Shown: positions 1 through 11,683 of the stretch, one piece after another
Layout: every line of letters starts with the position of its first letter
Numbering within the stretch: position 1 is the first letter of the stretch
NCBI GenBank assembly: GCA_001574975.1
Contig: KQ965760.1
Span: 192,778 to 256,777, forward strand
Length of the DNA stretch: 64,000 nucleotides
Direction of reading: 5' to 3'
Source: Gonapodya prolifera JEL478
Taxonomy: Eukaryota; Monoblepharomycota; Monoblepharidomycetes; Monoblepharidales; Gonapodyaceae
Notes under the pieces: generated by a model
What the model was told of the DNA's origin: nothing
The model's input: only the letters and a program-made list of their open reading frames with translations
Databases searched by the model: none
Position numbers and translations under genes: made by a program

Positions 1-1181
1 ATTCCAACGGTGAGATTGGACCATGCGATGCCAGGAGGTGGCGGTTCGACTGTGTTTGTGGAGATGTGGGAGTTGGACGTCAAACGGGTGAATTATCACC
101 CCAGGTGACAATATGTCAATGAATTGGAAACAACGGGTGGATTGCAGAGAGAAAACGCGATCGAAAACGTACCCTTTGCCGGTTCTGCTGGCTTAGCCTG
201 ACGAGAAGTGGCGGCAATCCGGAAATCTCTCGCGCCGATTTTGTGGGACCGCGGGATGAAAGCTGGCATGGCGAGGAACGCAGGCGACAAAAGTGTCCAG
301 TTTCAGGTGTCATCTATTCCACAAACACCAAATCACGACGTGTTTCCTGTAGCAGGACTCACGGGAAGAGAGTTTGAAGGGACGCGAGTGTCGCACGGCA
401 CACACGGCGAACACGGCGACAACGGGTTGAGACGCGCACGCCAGCGACGCAGCACGTGCGAGCATGGGCAGCTGCATCGTGCGCTGGGGCGATCCGCGTG
501 GGGGAGGGGTGTTTTCGCGTGGCTTTCGTTCCGGGCACGGGGGGCCGGGTGAATTGGTCAACTTGTTCTGTCAAAGACCGGTGGCGCTGAGAGGCAGGGC
601 GTGACGCGCCAGACGGGAGCGCAAAGGCTGGGGCGATTAGAGTGCGTGAAGGAAAACGCGAGAATGAATAGTTTTGCGGGGGATGTTGGCTTTTGACGCC
701 AGTGACTCACCACTTTGAATCCTCAATCCATGTCCAGTCACCGATAGGAATGATAGGATCAGTGAACCCCCTTGGTACATATTAATTTTGTTTGATTTAT
801 TTTCAATCCATGGAGTGGCATCCTCTAGAAACATCTCAGAACATCTCCGGTGTTCCCATCGCCAGAATTTCTCTACATCCCTTTACTCTCGGTGGAAGAC
901 GACACTCCTCGCTGAGTTAATTGGTCTGATTCCTACCAACTTGGAGTGAATTCCGACATTGTTTGTCCCCCAAAATTGTCGGAAAACACAATACGAAAGC
1001 CCACACATTGAGCCTAATGGACTTGAGCCGTGTTCGAAACGCCGATTCCAGCCCGTTCTGGCGTTCAGAACAACGTAAATGGTGTTTCATAACCCAGACT
1101 TCCTGGCTAATCAGTACAAGATTTTAGCCGCGCCGGCCTCGACCGAGTGGATTTCCAGCTCGACCATACCGTTTCTTCGCA
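1..1181. other. No gene recognised
   Basis: I see only short overlapping reading frames with no recognisable motif and no convincing splice-linked exons. The right end is presumably the 5' flank of the DUF7704-like gene that follows. Confidence 0.4.
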
Positions 1182-1919
1182 ATGCCGACCTTTGAGTCCA
1201 CCATCTTCGGATATGGTTACGTCATCCTTCCTCCCTTACTTGCCATCGCCACCATAAAACCTCCCATTTCGCCCAAACATGGACTATCTTCAAAGTCGAG
1301 CCCATCACCATCATCGTCGGTGCCTTCGTGTCGTTTGCTACTCCTGGGATTGTAAGACCCCGTGTGGTGGCGTCTGCTTCCCCTTGGATGGAACAAACGG
1401 CGATTCCGTACAGTTCCTTCAGGCGATGTACCCACTGAAGGTATCTCTCGGATCTGCGGATCACGACACAGTACCTGGTGTGTCTGGCCGCATGATCGCT
1501 CGGATGTATGGTGTGTTGCTGCCTGCCGCCTGCCGCCTGCCGGTACATCGCAGCTCTGGGCCGATTGACACGGCACACCTCATCTTCCACCTAAACCACT
1601 CCACTCCCCCCCTCAAGGCATCTCCCTCCTCCCACTCAGTCTCGCCTCACACCTCATCTTCGCCCACCCCGCCGTATCTCCGTCCGTACCCCACTACGCC
1701 AAGCAGATGCTCATCGCGTGTCTTCTCGCGGGCGACTTGCTCCACATCGCGACGTATGAAGGAGCTCTGGGCAGTGCGAAGAGCGTGCAAAAGAAGGCAA
1801 AGGGGGAGAGTAAGAAGAGCGCACCGACAAGAAATTGGGTTGGGTATGTGGCCAACGTGGGCACGAGTTGGACGTTGGCGGCGTGTAGGGTTGCGTGGTT
1901 TTGGGGGTATCTGCCTTAA
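1182..1919 (+). CDS. DUF7704-like multi-pass membrane protein
   Basis: Probable small integral membrane protein of the fungal DUF7704 type; function unknown in the family. The last three exons fit exactly. An exon reading WTIFKVEPITIIVGAFVSF leads to an intron at 1352-1413 (GTAAGA..ACAG). Exon 1414-1510 includes FLQAMYPLKVSLGSADHD, and a second intron at 1511-1617 leads to exon 1618-1919. That last exon carries hydrophobic stretches such as ISLLPLSLASHLIFAHP and MLIACLLAGDLLHIATYEG and ends FWGYLP-stop. The pattern of helices, with a G-D-L-x-H motif in the third, is what suggests the family. The start is not resolved: the best ATG (1182, MPTFESTIFGYGYV..) is in a different frame from the first certain exon, so either a small exon is missed or one base is inserted or lost near 1277. 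Confidence 0.55.
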
Positions 1920-4093
1920 GATGTCGTTTTGATGTGGGTTGAGACGCAGTTGAGCAGAGAAGTTTTGAAAGGAGGAAGATAACAGAGAATTTTCATGAAC
2001 ATGTGGCCCCCGATTTGGTGATCACTAAGATTATAACGCTCCACCACATAAAACTTTTGTGGAGTGCTTTAAGTCCAATCTGACACTGAAACATGGAAGT
2101 TGAAAGTTAGATGTGCTCGCGGATACACGCATCCTGGGTCCACAATTGGCAACGATGGCATATTGTGTGCTCTTAAATAAATCGCTAGATGCCTGAGGCA
2201 ACGTAACAAAGCGGATGTAAAAGCTGAAATTGTGATGCCACAGCTGTACTTGATACACAAACTAAGCCATGCGGGTATGGAGATGAGTGGTGCTCCAATG
2301 AATCGGACGTCCTTCGTTCGGCGCCGAGACTGACTCACAAACTCTTTCCTCATCTCAGTGGACAGTGGTCGCGTCACCTTACACCCTGCGGCACAATGTG
2401 AGCTGAGAGTGTTGTTGCAAAATATTTTGCTTCGGTGAGGAGGAATGTGAGGCGGTGGCGAAGTGAGTATGGAGGACAAAGGGGTGAGATCACCGACACT
2501 CTGACGAGCCGAAATTCTGCCATAAGCATCAGTACACAGCTTCAATCACATGCAGTTATTGCACTTACAGTTGCGTACCCTAGAGCTTCGTCTGTCATTT
2601 ACCTGAGTGTTCACCACGAGGATCAACCTCGTAACATGTACAAAGTCCGATGCAATCAATTATCTTTTGAAAACAAATAAAAAAAAAATCGTCGGATGTG
2701 TTGTCCAATGCCGTGTGTTGTCCAAGTAGCGGGATCCGCTCAACCCATCTTTTCAAGTCGTGACACCCATCGGCGAATGCACTATACACACTACGAAGAG
2801 AGTCCGGAAAAATGCTTTGCGCAAGGACAGGATCCTTTATGCAGTCGTGGGCAAGTGTATTAGTGATGGGCGTCAGAGAAGTTCACACGTCATTCATCAT
2901 GGACAACAAACCCGTGTCATACGAGTCTTTCACGACAAAGAGACATTACATTAAAATTTCAGGGGGAAAATCAGAAGCGGTTGTGCGACCACCCTCAAAC
3001 GGCGGAAACCGTCTTTCGGACTCATGACACTGGATATCGCAGATGACACCGAGACGAGTGACGAGGAAAAGAAAACAGACAAAAGGTGTCGTTGTGCACC
3101 AAAGATTGGACTCTCACTTGTGGAACCTATTCTTAGCAAATCACCAACGCCATCTGAAACTCAAGACTTAGAATTTCGTGAGAAAAGTCAGCACACGGTA
3201 TCTGCAATGAGATCTAATGATGCCGCGTAGTGTAAAAAAAGAAATGGATGTTAGAGTGCTAGCGATCTGCATCCAGATCCAGCAGGAACTGAACACTTGC
3301 TGTGACATTTCATCACCCTCTACTCTCAATGTGCACGCCAAACCAAGTTCTGTACTTACTAAAGGGTTTTTTGATTTAGAGAGATGGGTTGAGGTTATCT
3401 GGAACGGGGCGTCGCATAAAAGATGTGCTTTGACCAACAAGTCAACAACTGATTGTCAGACAAATTGTGCACCAAAAAAGTACTAGCCAATGCACGTATT
3501 CCACCATGCAAACAATGTGACATGCGTGGTCAAAAGAATGATCGCTAAATCCGCCTTGCCTGTCAATGGTCTGACGACATCTGGTTCTTTGACTGGTTTC
3601 TTGGTTCAAATACTCACCACCTGATGCGCAATAAGCATATGGGAGAGAGCAGACAAGAACATGTGTTGAAGTCGAACCCCATCGTCGCGGGAGAGACAAA
3701 AGGGTGACGTCAACCTCAAGTGGACCAATCAACACAACGCAGAGTGTTAAAAACATGCAGCAGCTACACGCGCGTACTGCAAAAGAAAGGAAAGCGAGGT
3801 GATATCTTTACTGCCTGGCCTGTCTGGTCAAACCCGTCAACTCGAGCGTACGACTAGAGTATGCACAAGTTGACAAAACAGAACACGGCGTCATTATCTG
3901 AGACAGAAGGGCAACTTGGCATATATATCAGCATCCGCTCAATGCAGAAAGGGGAGGGATGTGAATATTTGCTTCTGTCGATTTTCTCTACTGTGAGCTT
4001 CAAGCCGACTGACATCACGAAGGTCCCTTTTGCGGGACGGGCTGCGGTCACATCAGGTTCTCCTGTCTCTGTCTCCCCCTGACGATTACTCAC
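1920..4093. other. Intergenic, no gene recognised
   Basis: About 2.1 kb of AT-richer sequence with only short unrelated frames on both strands. I see no domain motif, no RNA gene and no long repeat. It may hold a decayed gene or untranslated regions, but nothing here supports a call. Confidence 0.4.
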
Positions 4094-4550
4094 TGATTGC
4101 TCCTTTCTGCACTCGGTGATAATGGATTTCGGGTCTCTTTGCGCTGCATCCTCCGCATACCGAAGGTGCTGTGACAGCGTTTCAGATGAGATGGCCAAGT
4201 CATTGAATGAATTGGCTTGTGCGCCCGTGACCACTGTTCCAAGATCACCAAGTATCGAGCATCTATAGCTGCGTCGATCTTCGTACACTCCCTCGACACG
4301 AATGAGTGGTCCCGCCAAATCTCCTTTCCCTGAGGTTTCGTGTACAATTGGGTCAGCAAAAACCAGAGACGGTGTCCCCACTCCCAACACCGTACATCGT
4401 ACATGCGATCGACCATCGCATCAATGTCCAAGGCTTCCATCTTCTTCCTCCTCTTTCTCGCTCTTCTCGTCGTCCTCGGCGCCGCACCGTCCTCCGCTTA
4501 AATCACTTGGGTCCTCGGACGCGGATGCAGTGCTGGATGCCTCAACAACG
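4094..4550 (-). CDS. Possible exon of an unrecognised acidic protein
   Basis: Read on the minus strand, a frame rich in Asp, Glu and Ser (..AEDDEKSEKEEEDGSLGH) is followed, after one TGA, by a long stretch of protein-like composition (..GDLAGPLIRVEGVYEDRRS.., ..AISSETLSQHLRYAEDAAQ..). This stretch ends at a textbook donor site, GTGAGTAATCG, near 4093. Because the TGA lies between two coding-like segments of the same frame, there may be an unrecognised intron or a real stop. An overlapping frame starts at an ATG (4440, MEALDIDAMVDRMYD..) but loses coding character. No family is recognised, the other exons are not identified, and the call rests on composition and the donor site only. Confidence 0.3.
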
Positions 4551-5157
4551 ACCCATGTGAGTCACGTCGGGGGAGCGAGTGGAGCGGGTTGTGGAAAACT
4601 ACGACCCTCACTTCCCGTCATCCAACCTTGTGCCCTTTGTACATCACACCGGGACTACATCGCAGGTCTCAGTGCCTTCTTTTGCGGAATGACGCCAGAC
4701 AAGGGAAACGACATCCCCATCGTGAATAACAGGATCCCCCATTGCGACACACAGGCTGACTGCGATCAGCTGCTTGGGATGGTAACTCCACCTGTGAGTT
4801 TCGAGCGGTGTAGTGCAACGGTTTTTGTGGTGGTATAACTCCGCTGTGTCTGCAGGCATGGACCACGCGTACTCTGGTGTGTGCGATGATTCAGTGCGGG
4901 CGCAGTAAACAGGGAAGACTGACGAAGACCCATGATGCGCCTCACGTGCAGTAGACAATGAGAAGAAGTCATAACTGCTTGTAGTGTGCTTAAAGAGGAA
5001 CCGCCTTCTTGTACGGTTATTTTTCAAAATATTTTCTTCGTGCAAAACATTCTTATAGTATCGAATTGAGGTCGTATGACTTCACTTAAAACAGCATCGT
5101 TGCCCCAGGTTTATACAGGGTTGATTTGCTGCGTCTAACTAGACGGGTAATGTAAAT
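4551..5157. other. No gene recognised
   Basis: Nothing convincing between the acidic exon and the next minus-strand gene; only short shadow frames are open. Confidence 0.35.
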
Positions 5158-7010
5158 TTATTCATCCTCAACGCTATCATCAGCGGTATCGCCATCAATG
5201 TATCTGCGCACAAGAACAGAAGACTGTTGATCGAACCGGCGCTCTCGCCAGCCAGCTTTGTTACATGCCGCCGCCACCATTTCACTGATCGTACCCGGAA
5301 CAAACTTCGCGTGATGGCAAGATGGCGACCCGACAAGAGCAGTTGCTCTCACCAGGGGAAAGATGGGGATGTTCACGCTGCAGAGCTGGCCATTTTTGCC
5401 GGGCAAAGAGGACAAAACCTCAAAACGGAAGAGTGACAGAACTCGTATTTCATTCAAGAAGGCGGGTAGACTCATACTCACTCGATAGGGGTTCCTCCAC
5501 AGGAGCTTACGTGCGGATAAAGCGGAACCAGAAACAGCCGGTAAGTCGGTGATTGCGTGTGAACCCTCTGCATGTTGTTCTTGTGGAATTCGTGGGCGTC
5601 AACGTCAGATCGACCACTAAAGCAATATCTGAGTACCGAGACGCCGTTCGTTCGCATCTGTCTGTTCCATCCGAACAACTTTCGTATCTCCTCGTACACA
5701 TTGTTCCTCTGGAATCGACACTGCCTTCAGAGTGGATGAAATGATTGGGGACAAGACGCATGTCGTCCGCGCGGTAGAGCCTTCCGGGCTGGGTTGCGAC
5801 ATCAGCAGGCTCTAGAAGGTCGGAAACATCTCCCACGCGTAGCCGTTTGTACCATCTATGTCGGTCACGATAAGCATCTTTATCCTTGCCATCTATATTG
5901 TTTTTGTGATATTCTTAATACTTGATGACTGACCGACTGATGGTTACTCGGTCTTTTCTAATATAGTAGCACCAGAATATGAAAACAACAGGATGGTTCG
6001 AAAAATGAGAACATCCCCAATCACATACCACCAACCCGAATGTGCATCACTTCTTCCTCTTGATCGAGTCTCTTGAAGAACAAATTCTCTTCACCAAAAA
6101 CGTGCTCCAATAGCCGCATCTGTTCCTTGGGCTCGTCATCCTCGAACGCAACATCACTTGCAGGACATACTTGCGGCTCATACCAACAAGCATCTTTATC
6201 GTGGAGACCATATTGTTCCGAAAGCACGTTTTGTTCGTTTGCCTGAGCGGTGAGATTATCAAAACGAAAATGGCGCCTTACAGTACTCGTCAATGCAGGA
6301 GGAACATCTACAACCTTAACAGCCGGTCGGGTCGCCGTACTGGTCGGAACCAACTCTTCCAAGAACGAGACCCACTCCTGATCGGCGTCAAGTCTAATTC
6401 TTTCCGCTTCCAAAACAGCCTTTTTGGCCTTGAGAATCTGCGCGGTAACGGGCTGCATGCGCTGCAACGCCGTGCGGCCTCCTTCGGCCCACCAAAACTC
6501 TGACAGAGACCGCCGCGGATTGTAGGGCGAAGGGATGAAGAGAGATTGAAGGTCGTGTTCAATCCGTTCGGGAGTAAGCTCGGTGACGTCCAGGTCGGCT
6601 TCCTCGGGGGGCTCACTGGCTGGCTGCGACTGGCCATCATCCTCCTCGAGAGGCCGCTTCCCCTTCCCCGCGAACTCTTCCACAAGTTGCATGAAGGACC
6701 TTGCAGGCGCAGAGCGTGGGGTGTCCGTTTTTAGCCAGGAAAACGACCATGGCTTGGACGTATCGTAGAAAGGGAGCACGACTCGACAGAAAACGACGGG
6801 GGAGCATTCCGGAGGTCGATTGAGTGCGGATCGCTGAAATAGAGGATGTGATGGGTACGATTGTGCAGGAAGGTGCCAGGGAAGGCGGCGAAGGTTGAGG
6901 CGGGGAGTTCAAATAGTGTGGCTGTGGGTGTTGGCCCGACGGTGATTTTGAAGGCTGAAGGCGACGATTCATCGCATTCGGGGGAGTCGGCTCATGCTCG
7001 TTCATTGTGC
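5158..7010 (-). CDS. Uncharacterised multi-exon protein
   Basis: Minus-strand gene of unknown function. The longest exon (about 6780-6030) encodes a mixed helical protein with FYDTSKPWSFSWLKTDTP near its start and a charged, probably coiled middle (..TAQILKAKKAVLEAERIRL..). It ends at a probable donor, and coding resumes near 5940 with ..RHRWYKRLRVGDVSDLL.. and ..GRLYRADDMRLVPNHF.., then more exons down to a stop at 5158 (..DGDTADDSVEDE). Upstream, the frame ..TATLFELPASTFAAFPGTF.. followed by ..HHILYFSDPHSIDLRNAPP is clearly coding. It is off by one base both from the ATG at 6995 (MNEHE..) and from the long exon near 6800. These breaks are either sequence errors or decay. I do not recognise the family; a faint likeness to BAH-type text (GRLYRADD) was not strong enough to use. 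Confidence 0.5.
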
Positions 7011-7198
7011 TTGCCGTCGCGAGTGCCATCGAAACGTGTCGGCCAGTGGAGAATGTGCAGAGCCTTTTTGGGGAAGAAGTTTGTGGGCCATTGGGACCTT
7101 GTGATAACGGATCACTTGTCCACGGCGACAGTGGCCTTGCTGAAAGTGGCCTTCAAGATGGACCAAAGCTGAATTATTTGTCGATATCTCCAACTCAA

Positions 7199-7312
7199 AT
7201 GCAAATACTTATGAACTCTCCCTTATATGAACTCTTCACAGGTTATGTGAACATATGAACCTTATATGAACTCTCCTTATATGAACTCTCCACACTCTCC
7301 ACATGAACTCTT
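7199..7312. repeat. Short tandem repeat, unit TATATGAACTCTCC
   Basis: Imperfect copies of ATGAACTCTCC, mostly preceded by TTAT, recur about six times, interrupted by a variant copy GTTATGTGAACATATGAACC. The array lies just upstream of the DUF924 gene and carries stops in all frames, so it is probably non-coding promoter or 5' flank sequence. Confidence 0.7.
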
Positions 7313-7501
7313 TACAATGACCGCAGCAACATTGCGAGTACGTCGGTCTTCGTCAAACGATCCCTTCTCGTTGCAGTGCTGGCGGTGCTTGCAATCGCTG
7401 CGCCACGAATCGCGGAGAAGGGAAGCAACGGATTGCTCAGCTCCTTCTTCGGTGTTCTCCACAACCGGTCGGGTTTGAAAACCCTTTTAACCACTCGAGC
7501 A

Positions 7502-8465
7502 ATGGCGAATTCCGCAACGCTGTCTACCAGAGGACTCACTCCGCTCAAACTTACCTCAGAAGTTATCGATTTCTGGTACCCGGGCTGGAACCACTCCAAC
7601 TTCTTCGACTACACGACCTCACCCACACCGGAGCAACTGGCCGCCGAGCCCGCGTTTCCGCAGGATTGGATCCACCGATGGTTTATGCAAGGCGTGACTC
7701 TCGATCCTCTCGTAACCGAAAAGTTTGGGCCGGCGTGGGATGAACTCGTTCACAACGAACAACTTCGCGAAAAGTTCGTGGCAGACATGGAAGCGACAAT
7801 TGACGGAACTCTTGCAGCAATTTTATTTTTCGACCAATTTCCAAGGTGATAACTGAACAATAGCGCTTTAGTGCTTGAACGTCTTTCATTGGTGGTCATT
7901 CGGAATGCAATTTGCAGGCATCTGCATAGAGGAAAAGCAGCCGCCTTCCAATCAGACCCCTTCGCGCTCAAAATTTCAAAGGACGCTCTATTCAAGGGAT
8001 ACTACGATCGCACCTGCCGTGCTAAGCAGTTCTTTTTGTTGATGGTGAACGATTCGACACTTTCATCCATTCTACAACGATTGAAACACCTCATTGACCA
8101 TGGTTCCACACTTTACTCCCACATTAGCCTCACACACACTCAGAGAAGATGGAAGACGGACAGCGAGCCCTCGAGATCATCATGAACCAACGCGCAATGC
8201 TACCCCAAGATTCACCTTCCTATCAAATCGCCTCAATGAGCGTCAAGAGCTACCAGGAGCATCTAGATATCTTAAAGAAATTTGGAAGGTGAGACGGTCG
8301 AGGACTGTCCTGGAGATTGACAGCAATAGTGGACGTCATCGTCTGACTGTGTTCCTGCCCACTCTGACATGAAGGTACCCACATCGAAACGGGTGTCTCG
8401 GCAGGCAGTCGACAGAGGAGGAAGTTTCCTTCCTGGAGGGCGGCGGTGCAAGGTTTGGCCAGTAG
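7502..8465 (+). CDS. DUF924 family protein
   Basis: Member of the DUF924 (PF06041) family, common in bacteria and present in fungi, with no established reaction. Four exons fit the family from end to end. Exon 1 ends ..ILFFDQFPR and intron 7846-7917 follows. Exon 2 contains HLHRGKAAAFQSDPFAL and intron 8045-8127 follows. Exon 3 contains PHTHSEKMEDGQ and HLDILKKFGR, and intron 8289-8374 follows. Exon 4 reads YPHRNGCLGRQSTEEE and ends GARFGQ-stop. The diagnostic DQFPR, H-S-E, FGR-[FY]-PHRN and C-terminal FGQ motifs are all present. The ATG at 7502 (MANSATLSTRG) is the only in-frame one. The same frame stays open upstream to 7307 with a hydrophobic stretch (SLLVAVLAVLAIAAPR), so an extra 5' exon with a targeting or membrane segment is possible. 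Confidence 0.88.
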
Positions 8466-8818
8466 AAAACTTAACATTGTAATACGACAATGATTATCCA
8501 GACCCTTTTCGGAGTCCGAGATCCACATTGCCGTGCTCGACGTTGGTGAGTAGAAGTTGCTTTCACTTTGATTCTTTTCGACAGCGGATACTCATTTGGT
8601 TTCGGGTTCTTCTCAAAGGTTAGCCGACACTGCCGTCGCAGCCTTTCACGTTTGCAGCGGTTGATAGGCACGCTTATGTTTGACGTCATTTTTGCTTAAC
8701 TGCGTCATCCCTTCTTCCGTCCGACTGACGGTGGAGTGATAAAGTGTGACACAATTGAGCCGTCTTCAGTTGCCGTAAAACTGCTCTGACCCCACCAACT
8801 CAGCTCGCAGCTCTCCAA
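8466..8818. other. Intergenic spacer
   Basis: About 350 bases between the stop of the DUF924 gene and the signal-peptide ATG of the esterase. No motif is recognised; it presumably holds the terminator of one gene and the promoter of the other. Confidence 0.5.
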
Positions 8819-10402
8819 ATGCACTGCGCTCTTCTCATCCTTGGAACACTTATCGCCGTGTCGGCCGCCTTGCCAGTGGGCTCTGACCATTCCCTACGTC
8901 GTTGGAACCGCCCTCGCGGCTTCGCGATTTTGTGTTCCCTCTGCTTTCTCGCACACGAAGAGCTCGAGCGAATCGATACCTTGAACGGCGCCAAGGAACA
9001 ATCGAAGGATCTTATGGTGACGGTGGAAATTCATCTAGTCCGTGGAAAGGGAAAATTTTGTTTGGTGATTCGCTCTCTGACAACGGTACGCTGAGTCAAA
9101 CATTCCTACACATCGACTTGTAGACAATTTCAACTGATTTGTTATCGTATTATGCAGGAAACGGTTCATGGTACCTCACCGACCGAGAAGTTCCGGCACC
9201 GAACGAATACTGGCATGGCAGATGGAGCAACGGTCCGACGTGGGCGGAGTACATGGCGAATGCGCTGAATGTGTCTTTGAACAATTTTGCTTGTGATTGA
9301 TCTAAGGCGCGGGAGCTGAGAAATTTGCTCGATTTAATGTCTGATGACGTTGTTCGATCTATAGTTGGTGGCGCAGCAACGTCGAACGAATTTTCCCCTT
9401 CGTGTGAGTACTTGTAGTGTGTTTCATGCTGAAAATGGAGTCACGAAGTTGAGACATCCTTCAGACGAGAACCTCACCAACGGCACGCAGGTCCTCATTC
9501 CCTCCACCAACGACCAAATATTCATCTCTCACAATCTCCAATTTCCGAGCTCGCCACCGGGAACGCATCCTATCTTTACATATTGGAGATCGGAGCCAAC
9601 GACTACTTGAGTGCGTTTGCAAACGGCTCCCTCACCGAAGCAGTCCCCGGGAAAGTGGTGGATGATATCAGGAGGGACATAGAGAAGATTGTCGCAGTTG
9701 CTCGGTCTGTGGATCTCGTGGTCGTTAACCTTCCGGTGAGTGGATCTCAGCAAGCAAAACTTGTTGCACTTCCCAATTAGCTGACAAGTATTCCACCTTC
9801 TTGACTGCCAGCCAATAGATTTTACCCCGCTCAACCAATCGCAAGGACCCATTTCCCGGATCGCTTTGTCTGCCACCGCCTCGGCCATTGTCAGGTTGCA
9901 CAACCGCGAGCTTCTTGACGTCACAGGAACTCTCAACGCCACGAACACCACCAGCGCCACCACAGTCATTAACGCAGCCGCAGCGGCCAGTGATCGGGTC
10001 AACGCGACGTCGACGCGCCTGTGGTACCTTGATGCATACGAGGCGTTTCAGACACTGAATGCGAATGCGTCCACTTATGGGTTCGGGAACGTGTCGGGAG
10101 CGTGTTTGGTGAGGGCTATACAGGCACCGTCTTCGAGCGGGTTGTGCTCGGACTTCGGAATCGGCTCATTCGTGCGGTTTGAATTGTAAGGTCGGACCCT
10201 CCCAGAACTGCAGCACAACTGCAAATGAGTCTTCGTACTTCTTTTGGGACGACGTAAGTGACGACTAGAAGGGTGGTATTTCCACAAGTGTGTGATCCGC
10301 CTGTTGACGTATGCACAGGTCCACCCAACCATAAGGGTCCATCTAAATGTGGGGAGACTCGGCGGCTCAGGGGGCTCTTTGGTCCTTTCCGAAGTCGATT
10401 AA
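8819..10402 (+). CDS. Secreted GDSL-type esterase/lipase
   Basis: Probable secreted SGNH/GDSL hydrolase. The ATG at 8819 opens a signal peptide (MHCALLILGTLIAVSAALP). The catalytic Ser block GKILFGDSLSDNG precedes a donor at 9086. After the acceptor at 9157, exon 2 reads WHGRWSNGPTWAEYMANAL. After intron 9293-9364 comes the Gly block GGAATSNEFSP. The Asn block LEIGANDYLS is near 9580, VVVNLP near 9727, and the catalytic Asp-His pair FFWDD / VHPT sits either side of an intron ending near 10318. All four SGNH blocks are therefore present in order. The stop used is at 10400-10402. Two joins do not fit cleanly: a one-base frame change near 9535, and the exon edges around 10110-10210. The gene may carry sequence errors or be recently damaged. 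Confidence 0.8.
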
Positions 10403-10685
10403 AGAGTTCGTCGGCTCGTACAGTACTCTGGCTCCGTCGGGCTAGTTAGCTGATTGGCGTTTCATCGCTTCCTTTTGCGAGATTTTTGTGAATATTGATC
10501 ATTTCAAAGCGATGCCAAGTCTACCAATCGCCAACGATCGTTGTCGCCAGTTTGATACATACTTGCGCCTCTTGTCACTTCCACAAAAATACCTGTCGCA
10601 TCGTTGAGAAATCAGACGAAGCTCGGGATTGTTCAGCAACGACGATACTATTTCTGATATGACACATGAAAATCAACCATTCAAC

Positions 10686-11683
10686 TCAAGCAATCTGCGT
10701 CGGCGTCTTTCCCACCCAATTGGCCCATTCCGCCTCGTCAGTCGCCAACTTGACACAAAGGTCAGCCACATCCGCCCTCGCCACCCTCCCAAGCTCGGCA
10801 ATGTGCTCCGCGACGCGATACACTCCCGTCTTGGGGGCGTTTTGAAGTCCTCCTGGACGAACAATTACGAATGGAATCCCGGAGTCTTTGATTTGCTGCT
10901 CTTGGATGTCCTTGTCTTTGAGAGCGGCTCCGATAAAGTACCATATGACCGGCTTAATCCACCTTTTCATTTGTGGGTTAGTGCAGATGACACCAGAAAT
11001 GTTATGTGGAGATAAAACGGGGCTCAACGTACCACGGAACGTCCGCCCACGAGTCTCCGACACCAGCGCTGGTAACACAAATAAGCTTTTGGACGTTGTG
11101 CTTCTTCATGGCATTGAGGACGACGGGAGTTCCAACCGAACAAGTGTCAACAGGGCGTCCCGCTGGTACGTGAACAGAGCAGAGCAGATTCAAGATTTAG
11201 ATTCGCGCGCAAAGATTCCGCAATGGGCGCTTTTACCATCTGGATTCTGAGGGCTTTTGGTGTTGCCTGGTTAGTCGCGGAACATCAACAAGATGTCAGG
11301 TCAGCACGTCGAGCAATCCTCGGACATTCCATCACGACTTACCAAGAGACAGAATAACAACATTGGTTCCTTCGACGACCCTATCGACTGCCTCCTGGTT
11401 TCGAATGTCGCCTTCGACAACTGTCGTGAAGGCCGCATTTGCGTTCTCGCGGAGCTCAGCGGGGACTTTTGACGGAGTTCTGGCAAGGAGACGGACAGAG
11501 GGTTTGGGATCGAGGTCGAGGGCTTGCTTGACGAACCTTTCATGGGGTTGTGGGGATGGATTGACGATCGAAGGAGGATGGCGAAACAAATTAATCTCCA
11601 CCGGATGGAGGGAGAAATCTGACGTTTGATGCTACGTACTCCAGCCCGACTCCTTGTGTTCCTCCGAAGACAGCGAACTTCAT
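10686..11683 (-). CDS. NAD(P)-binding Rossmann-fold protein (NAD(P)H-binding/NmrA-like)
   Basis: Atypical short-chain-dehydrogenase-like protein of 214 residues. Four exons fit exactly: 11683-11640, 11536-11343, 11162-11033 and 10962-10686, with phase-consistent GT..AG introns. Residues 3-13 form the Rossmann glycine motif FAVFGGTQGVG, which binds the dinucleotide. Later blocks are VRLLARTPSKVPAEL, ..VVILSLG (strand 4 edge), QKLICVTSAGVGDSW and IPFVIVRPGG, as in the PF13460 family of quinone or flavin reductase-like proteins. The substrate cannot be told. A decayed second copy lies about 900 bases upstream on the same strand, so this is the functional member of a tandem duplication. Confidence 0.85.

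Noticed and set aside
1279-1932. 217-residue plus-strand frame
   Set aside because: It is a chance read-through of the introns and of the wrong frame of the DUF7704-like gene, whose real exons are fixed by two phase-consistent introns.
5158-7010. BAH-domain or DNA methyltransferase identity for the unknown gene
   Set aside because: Only a short GRLYRADD-like string suggested it; no catalytic PCQ or ENV motif and no zinc cluster is present.
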